Both the position numbers and the translations under genes were made by a program. From Myxococcota bacterium (lineage in GTDB: Bacteria; Myxococcota_A; UBA796; JAJRTE01): a DNA stretch of 64,000 nucleotides. Below are positions 51,671 through 60,922 of the stretch, one piece after another. The notes beneath the pieces were generated by a model. That model was not told the DNA's origin and ran no database searches. It saw only the letters and a program-made list of their open reading frames with translations. Positions within the stretch are counted from its first letter, which is position 1, and every line of letters begins with the position of its first letter. The DNA lies in NCBI GenBank assembly GCA_024278455.1, contig JAJRTE010000101.1, forward strand, positions 1 through 64,000, given 5' to 3'.

Positions 51671-53122
51671 ATGAAACGAGCACTGGCAACCCTGATGACG
51701 ATGTGCCTCCTCGAGGCACCGGTCCTTGCAGCGCAGCACGGAACAGGTTTCTATACGCCATTCGAGCAGCGGGTCCGGACAGCTCTGCACCAAGGCCGGA
51801 TCGACCTGGACACCTATTTCCTTCAACGGTTCGCCTACCTGTTCTCCCCATCGACGGTATCACCTCGATGGGTCGATGGAGCGCTGACGCCGTCTCGTTC
51901 CGCCACCGAACTGGTGCGCTCCTTCCAGGAGGCCAGGCAAGACCTCCGACCGGCCACGGTCCAGGCGATCGACACCATGTTGGAACACCGCCAAGCCGCG
52001 TTCGTCTATGACACCGAGCACTACCGTATCAGCTTCGACACCACCGGGTTCGACGCGGTGCCTCCCGGCGATGTCGATGAAGACGGCGTACCCGATTTCA
52101 TCGAAGACCTGGGCGCGTATGCCGAGCATTCCTGGTGGCGCGAGTTCGACGACCTGGGCTTCGTGGCACCCAAGCGCAGCCCGGCCCAGGGACACCGGCT
52201 TCACGTCATCGTCCAGCAGATGAACGCCTACGGCATGACCATCTGCACCGGCTTCTGCACCATCCGGGTGGACAACGACTTCGCCGGGTTCCCGTCCAAC
52301 GACGACCCGGACGGGCCGGCGGCCGGTGCGGCCAAGGTCACCATCGCCCACGAACTCAAGCACGCCAGCCAGTGGGAAACCTCCAACATGACCGAACTCG
52401 GATGGATCGAGTTGGACGCCACCTGGATGGAAGACGTGGTCTACCCGGAGGTCAACGACTATGTCCACTATGTCGAGTCGGACGAATCCCAGGTGGTCGT
52501 GCCCACCGACCCGCTCGACAAGTGGCTCTTCGGCTCCTACGCCGACGCCATCTGGCAGATCTCGATGAGCGACCGGTTCGGTGCACAGCTCATCGTGGAT
52601 CTTTGGGACTACCGGGCCCACCATCGCCTCGAGGGCATGCTGAACAGTTACGACGCCATACTCCAGGATACCGGATCGGACCTGGTCTCCCACTTCTGTT
52701 TCGACTACATGGTCCGCAACTACCTCACCGGGGCCAGGACCCCGATCGCCTCGGACCTCCCGGTCTACCCCGACGCAGCACGGTACCCCGAAGGTCCGGT
52801 CACCGAACTTCTCGTCCCGGATTTCGTGCACGACAGCCTGCCCCATCTTGCCGGCGTCTTCTTCGAAGCGCTTTCCGACGGCAGTGCACGGTACCCGGGA
52901 ATCGTCCTCGAGGCCGACGAGGATGCTGTCATGGGGCTGACCACGGTCCTCTGGTTTCGCTCCGGGGACGTCTCGCTGGTGAACTCGAGCATGGTCCATG
53001 GCCGTGCCGAGATACGGCTGAACGTGCCATGGTCCCGGTTGGACCAGATCGGGATCGTGGTAGCCAACGGCGAACGCGCCGCGCCATCCACCGACTACAC
53101 GCTGTCGGTCGGCGCGTTCTAG
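51671..53122 (+). CDS. Exported metalloprotease-like protein (MXAN_6640-type)
   Basis: A 483-residue secreted protein. Signal peptide to about residue 20 (LATLMTMCLLEAPVLA). An EF-hand-like Asp-rich loop GDVDEDGVPDFIEDLG is followed by the helix YAEHSWW, as in calcium-binding or dockerin-like segments. The zinc motif HELKH lies in VTIAHELKHASQW near residue 235, with ELDATWMEDVVYPE as the likely third-ligand helix. This layout matches the putative metalloproteases annotated as MXAN_6640 family in myxobacteria and candidate phyla. The ATG at 51671 follows GGGAGG. Confidence 0.8.
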   Translation: MKRALATLMTMCLLEAPVLAAQHGTGFYTPFEQRVRTALHQGRIDLDTYFLQRFAYLFSPSTVSPRWVDGALTPSRSATELVRSFQEARQDLRPATVQAIDTMLEHRQAAFVYDTEHYRISFDTTGFDAVPPGDVDEDGVPDFIEDLGAYAEHSWWREFDDLGFVAPKRSPAQGHRLHVIVQQMNAYGMTICTGFCTIRVDNDFAGFPSNDDPDGPAAGAAKVTIAHELKHASQWETSNMTELGWIELDATWMEDVVYPEVNDYVHYVESDESQVVVPTDPLDKWLFGSYADAIWQISMSDRFGAQLIVDLWDYRAHHRLEGMLNSYDAILQDTGSDLVSHFCFDYMVRNYLTGARTPIASDLPVYPDAARYPEGPVTELLVPDFVHDSLPHLAGVFFEALSDGSARYPGIVLEADEDAVMGLTTVLWFRSGDVSLVNSSMVHGRAEIRLNVPWSRLDQIGIVVANGERAAPSTDYTLSVGAF

Positions 53123-53632
53123 ACCCGATCGACCAGCACCCGCCGGCCAGGCAGAACCAGCACCGCCCTACCGCATTGCCTGTAACCCGGTGTCATGCCA
53201 AGGGAAATTCGCTCTCTACCCACCTGAACCTCCCGGCGGAGATGCCGCGGAGAACACACAGCGCTTTTCCCTCCGCCTCGATTCCCGCCCGGCGTCACCA
53301 CCTTCAGCACGGATCCCCGCCTCCAGCCATGCGTCGGGCGGCGCAGCGCCGAAGTCTCGAGCATTTTCTGCAAGAAAAACTCTCCGGCTCGTAAGAAATC
53401 CAAGCGTGCGGTGCACAGAGATAGTAGCGGGTGGCCAAGGCCGGTAGCGGCCGCAGCCATCCTCACCTCGAGCCCGGGGCGGAAGCCAGAGGCTGGTCGC
53501 GCCTGGATCGCGGTTTTGAAGCCTTCCCGGACTGCTTCCCACGAGCAGGAAAGGAGGCACCTCGTTCGCGCTGCCGCACCTCGCAGCCGGCAGAGCAAGC
53601 GGGCCAACAACGTCACGACAAGGAGAGTGAAC
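53123..53632. other. Long intergenic region upstream of the DUF6232-like gene
   Basis: About 510 bases with no gene I can support. Several frames are open but none has family resemblance or a ribosome-binding site. One short A-rich patch (CAAGAAAAACTC near 53370-53382) occurs. It is the largest gap before the conjugation and CRISPR-associated region and may hold its promoter. Confidence 0.35.
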
Positions 53633-54022
53633 ATGTCCTCAGACCAGGAAACGGTGTTTCTTTCTACTCCGGATGTCACGGTCACACGTTCTCGATTCGT
53701 CGTCCCAGGGCAGACATTCGCCATGAGCGGAATCACGTCGGTCAGCAGGGGAATCATCCAGCCCAGCCGGAGGGGCGCGGTGATCTGTATCGCCCTCGGT
53801 GCGTTCGGATTGCTCGCCGCCTTCACTGGCTCCTGGCAGCCGGCGGTCGCCGGGGGCATCCTTTTCGCGATTGGACTGATCTGGTTGTCGCGGCTCAAGC
53901 CGACCCACCTGGTGAAGTTGAACACCGCCGGGGCCGAGACTCGAGCCTTCGCTTCCAAGGACGAGGACGCGGTCGACGAGATCGTCGATGCCTTGAACGA
54001 CGCCATCATAACGCGCGGATGA
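53633..54022 (+). CDS. DUF6232-like membrane protein
   Basis: A 129-residue protein. The N-terminus DVTVTRSRFVVPGQTFAMSGITSV resembles DUF6232 proteins, a small PH-like domain, and is followed by two hydrophobic helices (AVICIALGAFGLLAAF and PAVAGGILFAIGLIWL) and a second beta-rich part with a helical tail (DAVDEIVDALNDAI). Function unknown. ATG 53633 follows AAGGAG. It lies 267 bases upstream of the JAB-E1 gene on the same strand, so whether it belongs to that operon is open. Confidence 0.7.
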   Translation: MSSDQETVFLSTPDVTVTRSRFVVPGQTFAMSGITSVSRGIIQPSRRGAVICIALGAFGLLAAFTGSWQPAVAGGILFAIGLIWLSRLKPTHLVKLNTAGAETRAFASKDEDAVDEIVDALNDAIITRG

Positions 54023-54289
54023 GCCGTCCCGGCTCTCGATGGCGGGGGGCGGACGAGCGTCTCGCTCGCGCCATTTGTCTGGGCGCAGTGCCGGGCGTGG
54101 GGCCTGACATCGCGCTTCCAAGGTCCCGCGCCCGGCCTGGTCGGTGACATGACGCGAGCAGCTCCGGAATCTCACGTACACCTTTGCCGCGCGTGTCGCA
54201 CCCGCGCCTGTCGCCCAACCGATCGGTGGCGCGCACCTTCGAGCCGCGCAGTGGGCGGGCGCCCCGAACCTTTCGTTCTGGAGAGTGCG
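54023..54289. other. Intergenic region before the JAB-E1 gene
   Basis: About 267 bases without a supported gene. The downstream frame extends leftwards, but that stretch is Arg/Cys-rich and lacks a ribosome-binding site. It may hold the promoter of the conjugation operon. Confidence 0.3.
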
Positions 54290-56383
54290 ATGAAGCCTGG
54301 AAAAGCGACACCAGAGCCCCCGAAGAACGGGAAGGGTCGCACCGAACCGGACGTACGCACGCTGTTGATCGGCGCGTCCCTGTGGGCCGATGTGGTGCGT
54401 ACCTGTGCCGACGATGGGCTCGAGCACGGGGGAAAGGCCATGGGGCGCCTGTTCCTGGACGGCGTGGCGGTGGCGTGCAAGCATATCGGGCCGGGTCCGC
54501 TGGCCGAGAGCGGTCCGGCGCACTTCCGTCCAGACATCGCGTACCAGCAGACAGCGTACAACGACCTTGTGCGGCGTCATCCCGGGCTGCGCCTGGTTCT
54601 GGACTACCATCTGCACCCAGCCGGACCTCGCGCGCTGAGCCACGTGGACCTGGAGGCCGCGCAGCGGATCCTTTCACCCGGAGGGTGGGGTCTCTCCCGC
54701 CTGTCGTTCATGATCCTCTCGTTCGACCATGGCCGGCTCCAGCCCTCGGTCTATCACGCTGTCAGGCGGCCTGGTGGAGGACTTCGTATCCTCGAGGTTT
54801 CTACGGCAGTGGTACCCGACACCCATCCGCGCATACAGCAGGTGCTCGAGGCGGCTCCTGAACGGATGACCGTGGTCGTCGGTGAGGAGGTGGTGGCCGA
54901 ACTCCTCGAGCGGGCGGCGACCCGGAGCAGCGGGCAGGATGATGTGGACCCCCCCGAAGGCGTCCTCCTCCACGGGTACCAGCGCATGGAAGAGGGGATG
55001 ATCCAGGTCCTCTCTCTCGAGCGCATGATCGACACCTATCCGGTGGGTCGGGCCTTCGTGGTGCCGGACGTGGAGGAGGCGGGGTTCGTGAACGGTTTGC
55101 CAGCCCTTGCGGAGCGGGAACTCCGACTGCTGGTCGGTGCCGGTGGCCGTGTCCGTGGGACCTTTGCAACCGGGCCGGGGCTGGTTCCCTGTACTGTCGA
55201 GCAATTCCCGGTGCGGGACAGGATCCACATCCGCAACGAGGGACTGGCGCCCCAGGACGCGCTTGCGAAGCAGCACGTGGTGTTCGTGGGTGTGGGGTCT
55301 GTGGGTGCCCCGGTGGCCGTGTTGCTGGCAGCGTCCGGCCTGGGACGGTTCACGCTGGTGGACCCGGATCGTTTTTCCCCGCCCAACGTGGCGAGGCATA
55401 CCGGGGACGTGCGGGACGTGGGGAGGCTGAAGGTCGCCGTGGTGCGTGATCATCTGAAGGCCCGGAACCCGTCAGCCACCGTCGCCTGCCTGCCGGTGGA
55501 TGTCCGGGACGAGGAGGCCCTTTCCGACGTGCGACGCCGGTGCGAAGAGGCGGACCTGGTGATCGTCACCACCGACGATCCAACGGCCAACCTGGCGATG
55601 AACCGGGTGCTGGTCGAGGAGGACCTGGCAGGACTTTTCGCCGGTGTGTTCGATGGCGGTATTGGGGGCGAGGTATTCGCAAGAACCCCGGACAGCCCCG
55701 TCTGCTACAACTGCGTCGCCGGATTCCGCAGGCACTTACCGCCGATTCCACGGTCGGAACGTGCTCACGACTACGTCGATCTGCGCCCCGGTGCCGATTT
55801 TCCTCCGATGCATGCGCTGGGTATCGACATCGCCCACACCACCAGCGTGGTGGCCAGTATCGCGCTTGGCCTGTTGGGCGCAGAGGGCCGGCTCGAAGAC
55901 CTCGAGCTGGCTTCTCCCGACACCCGGCTGCTCTTCGTGGCGAATGGGCGGACCGGCTGGATCTTCTCGCGTCCGTTCGAGGTGATTTCCGCGAGGCTCG
56001 ACGCCGTCGGTTGCCCTGTCTGCGCGCCGCAGCGGTGCCGGATACCGGCGCTGTGGACCCTGGGCACGGCCACTTCCTGCCTTCCCACGGAGGCTATCGA
56101 CGGTGAGGTCGAGGCCGAAGAGGACGGGATCGAGGAGGTCGAGGCCGAAGAGGACGGGATCGAGGAGGTCGAGATCGGGGAGGACGGGATCGAGGAGGTC
56201 GAGATCGAGGAGGTCGAGATCGAGGAGGTCGAGATCGAGGAGGACGAGACGTTGGGAGCTGAAGACGCGGACTGGGATGGTTCCAGGTGGGCAGAAGCCG
56301 GCGTCGAACCCCGACTGGCCGAGGCGTCTTCGCCGCGGATCGCAAGAGACCTGTACCTGGAAAAGGAGGATGGGACCGAATGA
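54290..56383 (+). CDS. JAB metalloprotease-E1 (ThiF-like) fusion
   Basis: A 697-residue fusion. Residues about 20-180 contain a JAB/JAMM motif in YHLHPAGPRALSHVD (HxHP...SxxD), the isopeptidase signature of deubiquitinases. From about residue 325 an E1 adenylation domain follows: FVGVGSVGAPVAV, LVDPDRFSPPNVARH, GRLKVAVVRDHL, TTDDP, and a zinc site from CYNC and CPVC. The last 100 residues are a Glu-rich repeat tail. JAB and E1 together point to processing and activation of a ubiquitin-like modifier, as in Bil and related bacterial conjugation systems. The E2-like gene overlaps its stop by ATGA. The ATG at 54290 follows GGAGAG. No separate beta-grasp modifier is visible nearby. Confidence 0.85.
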   Translation: MKPGKATPEPPKNGKGRTEPDVRTLLIGASLWADVVRTCADDGLEHGGKAMGRLFLDGVAVACKHIGPGPLAESGPAHFRPDIAYQQTAYNDLVRRHPGLRLVLDYHLHPAGPRALSHVDLEAAQRILSPGGWGLSRLSFMILSFDHGRLQPSVYHAVRRPGGGLRILEVSTAVVPDTHPRIQQVLEAAPERMTVVVGEEVVAELLERAATRSSGQDDVDPPEGVLLHGYQRMEEGMIQVLSLERMIDTYPVGRAFVVPDVEEAGFVNGLPALAERELRLLVGAGGRVRGTFATGPGLVPCTVEQFPVRDRIHIRNEGLAPQDALAKQHVVFVGVGSVGAPVAVLLAASGLGRFTLVDPDRFSPPNVARHTGDVRDVGRLKVAVVRDHLKARNPSATVACLPVDVRDEEALSDVRRRCEEADLVIVTTDDPTANLAMNRVLVEEDLAGLFAGVFDGGIGGEVFARTPDSPVCYNCVAGFRRHLPPIPRSERAHDYVDLRPGADFPPMHALGIDIAHTTSVVASIALGLLGAEGRLEDLELASPDTRLLFVANGRTGWIFSRPFEVISARLDAVGCPVCAPQRCRIPALWTLGTATSCLPTEAIDGEVEAEEDGIEEVEAEEDGIEEVEIGEDGIEEVEIEEVEIEEVEIEEDETLGAEDADWDGSRWAEAGVEPRLAEASSPRIARDLYLEKEDGTE
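56100..56250 (+). repeat. Tandem repeats coding a Glu-rich tail in the JAB-E1 protein
   Basis: Imperfect tandem units of 27 and 15 bases (GAGGTCGAGGCCGAAGAGG type) encode repeats of EVEAEEDGIE and EVEIE. They give a highly acidic, probably disordered tail after the zinc-binding part of the E1 domain. Confidence 0.8.
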
Positions 56384-56850
56384 CCCGGGAGTCCAAGGTC
56401 GCCTACCCGCTTCTGACCAGGAAGCACCTGGCAGTGGAACAAGCGGTGCTCCGCCGTGCCTATCCCCAGTTCAGACTGGTGTGGACGGCTGAGAGGTTGG
56501 CCTTCCGTGGTCCGTTGCGGTCCAACTACGGCAGTGTGTTCATCGTGGATGTCCGGCTACCGCCCCGCTACCCGGAGCAGGAGCCGCACTTGTGGGTAGT
56601 GAGTCCAGAACTCCCCCCGAGAACCCAGCACGTCTACGTGGACGGCAGAATCTGCGCCCACGCGGACCCGTTCGTGGCCTACCAGACCACGGTGGCCACG
56701 ATGGTGTCGGTGATGGCCGGGTGGATCTATCGCTTCGAGCGCCACCGGACCGAGAGGATTCCGTGGGAGACCCCGATCGTTCCGCCGGGCAGGGCGTTGT
56801 CCATCCATCCTGACGGCACGTTGCACCTGCGGCGCCGCCGGAGACGGTGA
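56380..56850 (+). CDS. E2-like ubiquitin-conjugating enzyme-fold protein
   Basis: A 156-residue UBC-fold protein. The sequence FRGPLRSNYGSVFIVDVRLPPRYPEQEPHLWVV has the E2 beta-meander with the conserved Pro, and HVYVDGRICAHADPF carries a likely catalytic Cys in the position of prokaryotic E2-like families. A helix (TTVATMVSVMAGWIYRFERHRT) and an Arg-rich tail follow. It should take an activated modifier from the JAB-E1 protein. The ATG at 56380 overlaps the E1 stop, behind AAAAGGAGG. The family is inferred from pattern; no eukaryotic HPN motif is present. Confidence 0.75.
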   Translation: MTRESKVAYPLLTRKHLAVEQAVLRRAYPQFRLVWTAERLAFRGPLRSNYGSVFIVDVRLPPRYPEQEPHLWVVSPELPPRTQHVYVDGRICAHADPFVAYQTTVATMVSVMAGWIYRFERHRTERIPWETPIVPPGRALSIHPDGTLHLRRRRRR

Positions 56851-56911
56851 CTTTCGTGACGGTCCGGACCGGTTGTCGGGTCCTGCGACCGAAGCGGGGA
56901 GGCTAGACGAG

Positions 56912-57700
56912 ATGCCGATGCAGATACAGGTCGACCCGAAGCTGGAGCTGGGCCCCGACACATCGAGGAGGCTTCGCGAACGGGCCGCCGAGACCGGTTA
57001 CCAGGCCGAACCCCGAACGGATCGGGAGGAAGCCGGCCGCTCCAGAAGGGCGCCCGTCCTGGTGCCATTCGCCTTGTGGTTGGCCAGGGGTGTGGAGCGC
57101 GTCCTGGGCAAGATAGGCAGTGTGTGGATCATCGTATTCTCGGAACTCGCGAATACGTTCTCCGAGATGGCACCTTCCCCGGAAAAGAAAGCGTGGTCCA
57201 GCACATTTCCCGATGGGTTGATCTTCCTGGTGGGCGCGGTGTTCTTCAACCTGGTCTCGCTGCTGTTGATGTTGGCGGCATGGGCCCCGGTGGTCATCCG
57301 GTACGTCTTGGGGGGCCTATTCTGGCTTGTCGTGGTCGTCTACTTGGTTCTGCACCGCGTGGCGCGTGGCACCGTCCGCGTCCTGACCTGGACCGCACGC
57401 GTCGTGGCCTCGAGGGGCGATCGGACCGGGAGCGGCTCGAGCGGGCGGGCCCGTCGAAGCCCCGTCCTCGCGCTCGCAACACTCCTGGCCTTGCTGCTGG
57501 GCGCTATCGGGTTCCTCGAGGTCCCTGCTCCAGCGTGGCTGGGCCATGGGGTGCAGGTGGAGTGGGAGGAAGCGCGGGTCGATTTCGGTGAGGTGTTGGG
57601 ATGGCCCGCGGCCAAGGCCGAGGCCATGAGGTTCTACCATCTGGCCGATCGGCCGGGGGCGGGGCCGGGACCTGGCGACCCGGACCGCGGGACGCAATGA
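56912..57700 (+). CDS. Membrane protein of the conjugation operon
   Basis: A 262-residue protein with three to four hydrophobic segments (WIIVFSELANTF weak, FLVGAVFFNLVSLLLMLAAWAPVVI, LGGLFWLVVVVYLVLHRVA, VLALATLLALLLGAIGFL). The N-terminus (about 45 residues) is soluble and the C-terminus is a short extracytoplasmic or cytosolic tail. No family recognised. It begins 61 bases after the E2-like gene behind GGAGG and is probably in the same transcript. Possible roles are membrane target, anchor or effector of the modification system. Confidence 0.65.
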   Translation: MPMQIQVDPKLELGPDTSRRLRERAAETGYQAEPRTDREEAGRSRRAPVLVPFALWLARGVERVLGKIGSVWIIVFSELANTFSEMAPSPEKKAWSSTFPDGLIFLVGAVFFNLVSLLLMLAAWAPVVIRYVLGGLFWLVVVVYLVLHRVARGTVRVLTWTARVVASRGDRTGSGSSGRARRSPVLALATLLALLLGAIGFLEVPAPAWLGHGVQVEWEEARVDFGEVLGWPAAKAEAMRFYHLADRPGAGPGPGDPDRGTQ

Positions 57701-57821
57701 AGGAAATGGTGGGTGCGCCGGCCGGGTCCCGGGCGAAGCGAAAAGTCGCCGCGACAGAGGGCGCCCGGGCTCCGCTGCTGGCGAAAAGGTACTGGCGACG
57801 AACAGAGGAGGAGACGCAATC

Positions 57822-58046
57822 ATGAAGTGGCAGGATCTGCTGAAGAGAAGGCCTGAGAAGCGAGCCAGTATCCAGTCCGGGGAGCAGCCCCGGGTGGTGG
57901 TGGAGCCGGCGGACCGACCAGCGTTCGGCCCGCAGGGGTTCTTGTCCGAGGCCAAGCCCAAGCCGGCGGAACAACCCGTCGATGTCGAGATGAAGGAGCA
58001 GGTGATGGGCGCCTGGGCGCTCGAGGTCGCGGGGAGCCGGCACTGA
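57822..58046 (+). CDS. Small protein of the conjugation operon
   Basis: A 74-residue hydrophilic protein behind an excellent AGGAGGAG ribosome-binding site. It is Pro/Lys/Glu-rich and looks disordered (KWQDLLKRRPEKRASIQSG, EAKPKPAEQPVDVEM). It does not resemble a beta-grasp fold and has no terminal Gly-Gly, so it is not an obvious ubiquitin-like modifier. It could be a substrate, adaptor or regulator of the operon. Confidence 0.6.
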   Translation: MKWQDLLKRRPEKRASIQSGEQPRVVVEPADRPAFGPQGFLSEAKPKPAEQPVDVEMKEQVMGAWALEVAGSRH

Positions 58047-58339
58047 GCCGGCTCCCCCTGGCCTCTCCCGATCGTCTCGCGGATACCGCTGCTCCACCCG
58101 GCGGGCGACCGTGTGCGGTGCCGCTGTGTCCCCGCCCGACCAGGAACAGCGCCAACTCCGGGACGACGCCCCCATGACCGGCTGGTGCGTCCCCGTGCGT
58201 CCGTGTGCCCTGGTGCGTCGAGGACTCGTGTCGCCGGGGGAACGGGCTGGGGCGATGGGTGATGGGTGCACGCGGGGTCGAGGAGCACGGGGACGGGGAC
58301 GGGGACGGCGACCGGCCCAGGCCCTTTGGAGGGAAGGCG
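58047..58339. other. Intergenic region before the RT-PrimPol gene
   Basis: About 290 bases. A GGGGACGGGGACGG-type G-rich stretch occurs near 58288-58308. I see no gene or CRISPR repeat. The RT frame extends upstream but the predicted residues there are low-complexity (GDGDGDGD). Confidence 0.3.
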
Positions 58340-60922
58340 ATGGCGCGATTTTCCAGCAAGCAGCGGCGGGGGGCCACGACGTTGTTGGACCAGGCGGCTC
58401 ACGAATCGGCACTGGCAGCGGCGTTCGCCGATGTTCGCCGTTCCGGAGGACAGGCCGGAGTGGACGGCATCGACCTCGGCGCATTCGAGGCTGAACTGGC
58501 CGACCGGGTGGCGGACTTGTCGCTCGAACTCAAGGGGGGGTGGTACGCGCCTCTTCCCGTGCAGAGGGTGGCGATTCCCAAGCCCGACGGCAGGACGCGC
58601 GTCATCGGTGTACCGGTGGTTCGGGACCGCGTCGTGGCCCGGGCCTGCCAAAAGGTCCTGGCCATGCGGCTCGACCGCCGGTTCCTGGATGGATCGTTCG
58701 CCTACCGTCCTGGTCGCTCCTGTCGCGGTGCGATCGACCGGATCGTGCGCTACATCCGCGGCGGAAGACGGTTCGTGGCATCCATGGACATCGCGGACTT
58801 CTTTCCGTCCGTGGATCGGTCACTTCTCGAGACGTTTCTGCACGAGCTGTTTCCTGGAGACCCCATCGTACCCTTGTTGCTGGCGATAGCCGCCCCGCCC
58901 GCGGTCGAGCATGGCATTGCCGTGACGCCGCCTCGAGGGATCGAGCAAGGTAGTGCTGTGTCGCCGTTGCTGGCCAACGTGTTTCTCCACCCCTGGGACA
59001 GCGCCCTGGAGTCTCTCGGCGCCTGCTGGGTGCGCTACAGCGACAACGCCGTAGTGGCCTGCACGACGCGGGCCGAAGCGGAGAAGGTGCTATCGGACGC
59101 CAGGGCCGATTTGGGACGGCTGGGCCTGTCTCTCAATCCGGTCAAGAGCGCGGTGCATGATGCCTCGCAAGGGTTCCCGTTTCTCGGCCACCACATCACG
59201 TCCCGCGGTGTCGGGCCGGAACTCAAGGCCGTGGAACGGTTGCGCAGTCGCCTCGAGGGGGCCGGGCGGGAGGATGCCGGAGAGGATCTCGAGCAGCGAC
59301 TGGCGCGTCGCCGGAAGATCCTTTTCGGATGGGCCAGCTTCTACCGTTCCCTCGATGCCGTCGTGCCGCCTGATCCATGGAGTTTCGTGGCAGCGCTCGA
59401 GGTGGCGGTGCGCAAGGAGGACCACCAGGGCGTGCGGCACCTCTTGGAGCAGCCCTTGCCTCCCGGGTGCCATCCGGCCACCATTCCGCTCGAGCTTCTC
59501 GCGCGGGCGGAGGCCGCGCTGGACGGGCTTGGGATGCCCAAGAGAGGGGGACGGCCCCGCCGGCGACGTGGTGGCGAACGGAGCGAACAGCCGACGCACG
59601 CGCGGGAGCGGGCTTCGGGCTCGAGCGGGGAGGCGCCGGGGATTGCCGTGCACCCGCGAGAGGATGTTCCGGCGCGCCGAGACCTGGCAGACCGGTGCGA
59701 CGACCTCTTGTCCCGGGGGGCATACCGTGAAGCGGTCCGGATGATCGAGGCCTCCAACGGTGCTCGAGGGAGGATGTCTCGAGAATCGTTGACCGAACCC
59801 AGGGCCTGTCCCGCTCCTGCTGTGTCGCGCGATGCACCGCTTTTCCGAGTGAGCGCTCGTGGACTCGAACGGCTGATGGCCCTTTTTCGCGGGGCGCCGG
59901 GCATCCACGCGAGGATGTGGGTGGACCGCCTGGGCCGGCGCGGATATGCGCCGGAGCGCCGGCCCATGGACGAAGCAGCCTGGCGCGAACACCTCGAGGG
60001 AACATGCACGCGCGCCATCTACTTGTTCGACCAGGGGCGACTCCACACTGCCGTTCTGGACGTGGACATCGCCGAGCCGGGGTTCGGGATGATCAAGCAC
60101 CACCAGGACGCCCTGGTGCAGGCACTGGCCGCGACGCACGATCACGCGGTCAAGTTGGTGCGCGCGTTGCGAAAGCGAGGGCTGGATCCGGTGCTCGAGG
60201 CCAGCGGGCAGAAGGGACGGCACGTGTGGGTGTTTTTCGAGCCCGCGGCCGCGCCCCGGGACGCCCTGGCATTGTTGAGAGCCGTCGCGGACGAAGTCGG
60301 ACCACCCGCGGCAGGGGTGCACTGCGAAACGCTTCCGCCGAGTTCCCGTTGCCCGCCCGGGACCGGCGGGCCCCTGGTGACGTCGCCCCTCGGCGTCCAC
60401 CGGCAGAGCGGCGGGCGGAGCGTGTTCCTCGAGGAGAATGGGGATGTGGTATCGGACGTGGGAAGCTTCCTGGCGCGGATTCGCCCGGCACGCGGCGATG
60501 GCCTGCGAGCGCTTGTCGAAGGTGGCGTTCCGCCCGGGGAGGAAGTGATCCCTGTCGAGAATCCCGACCTGAGAATCGCCGCGGTGCTCGAGGGGTGTCC
60601 TGTCATGCGCCGGTTGGTGGACAAAGCCGGGGAGATACACCATCTCGGACACATGGAGCGCATGGCCATCCTGTATGTGATGGGCCATTTCGGAGACCAG
60701 GGCATCGCCTTCGTGCACCGGGTCATGGCCCGCTGCGCCAACTACGACAAGCAGCGGACCCAGGGCTACTGCGACCGGCTGAAGCCGTCGCCGGTGAGCT
60801 GCCGGAGATTGAAGGAGTGGTTGCCCGAACTGGTGGCGGAAGCCTGCCGGGACTGCCGATTCCCGGTTCGGAAGGGCGCCTACCCCACACCGGTGCTGCA
60901 CGGAAAGAACAGCGGGCCTTGA
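58340..60922 (+). CDS. Reverse transcriptase-CRISPR-associated primase/polymerase fusion
   Basis: An 860-residue protein. Residues about 15-350 form a group II intron-like reverse transcriptase: FVASMDIADFFPSVD (motif A Asp), GIEQGSAVSPLLANVF (motif B), and RYSDNAVVA in place of YxDD, so the second catalytic Asp is Asn. A linker with Arg-rich repeats follows. Residues about 510-800 form an archaeo-eukaryotic primase core: TAVLDVDIAEPG (DxD), SGQKGRHVWVFF (GxH), and SVFLEENGDV. The C-terminus has a PriCT-like Cys set (GCPVM, VSC, ACRDC). This is the CAPP-type architecture linked to spacer acquisition, placed directly before cas1-cas2. The ATG at 58340 follows GGAGGG. CTCGAG occurs 13 times, so it looks long resident. 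Confidence 0.85.
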   Translation: MARFSSKQRRGATTLLDQAAHESALAAAFADVRRSGGQAGVDGIDLGAFEAELADRVADLSLELKGGWYAPLPVQRVAIPKPDGRTRVIGVPVVRDRVVARACQKVLAMRLDRRFLDGSFAYRPGRSCRGAIDRIVRYIRGGRRFVASMDIADFFPSVDRSLLETFLHELFPGDPIVPLLLAIAAPPAVEHGIAVTPPRGIEQGSAVSPLLANVFLHPWDSALESLGACWVRYSDNAVVACTTRAEAEKVLSDARADLGRLGLSLNPVKSAVHDASQGFPFLGHHITSRGVGPELKAVERLRSRLEGAGREDAGEDLEQRLARRRKILFGWASFYRSLDAVVPPDPWSFVAALEVAVRKEDHQGVRHLLEQPLPPGCHPATIPLELLARAEAALDGLGMPKRGGRPRRRRGGERSEQPTHARERASGSSGEAPGIAVHPREDVPARRDLADRCDDLLSRGAYREAVRMIEASNGARGRMSRESLTEPRACPAPAVSRDAPLFRVSARGLERLMALFRGAPGIHARMWVDRLGRRGYAPERRPMDEAAWREHLEGTCTRAIYLFDQGRLHTAVLDVDIAEPGFGMIKHHQDALVQALAATHDHAVKLVRALRKRGLDPVLEASGQKGRHVWVFFEPAAAPRDALALLRAVADEVGPPAAGVHCETLPPSSRCPPGTGGPLVTSPLGVHRQSGGRSVFLEENGDVVSDVGSFLARIRPARGDGLRALVEGGVPPGEEVIPVENPDLRIAAVLEGCPVMRRLVDKAGEIHHLGHMERMAILYVMGHFGDQGIAFVHRVMARCANYDKQRTQGYCDRLKPSPVSCRRLKEWLPELVAEACRDCRFPVRKGAYPTPVLHGKNSGP

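Noticed and set aside
57822-58046. Ubiquitin-like modifier encoded by the 74-residue gene
   Set aside because: No beta-grasp pattern and no C-terminal Gly-Gly; composition suggests disorder.
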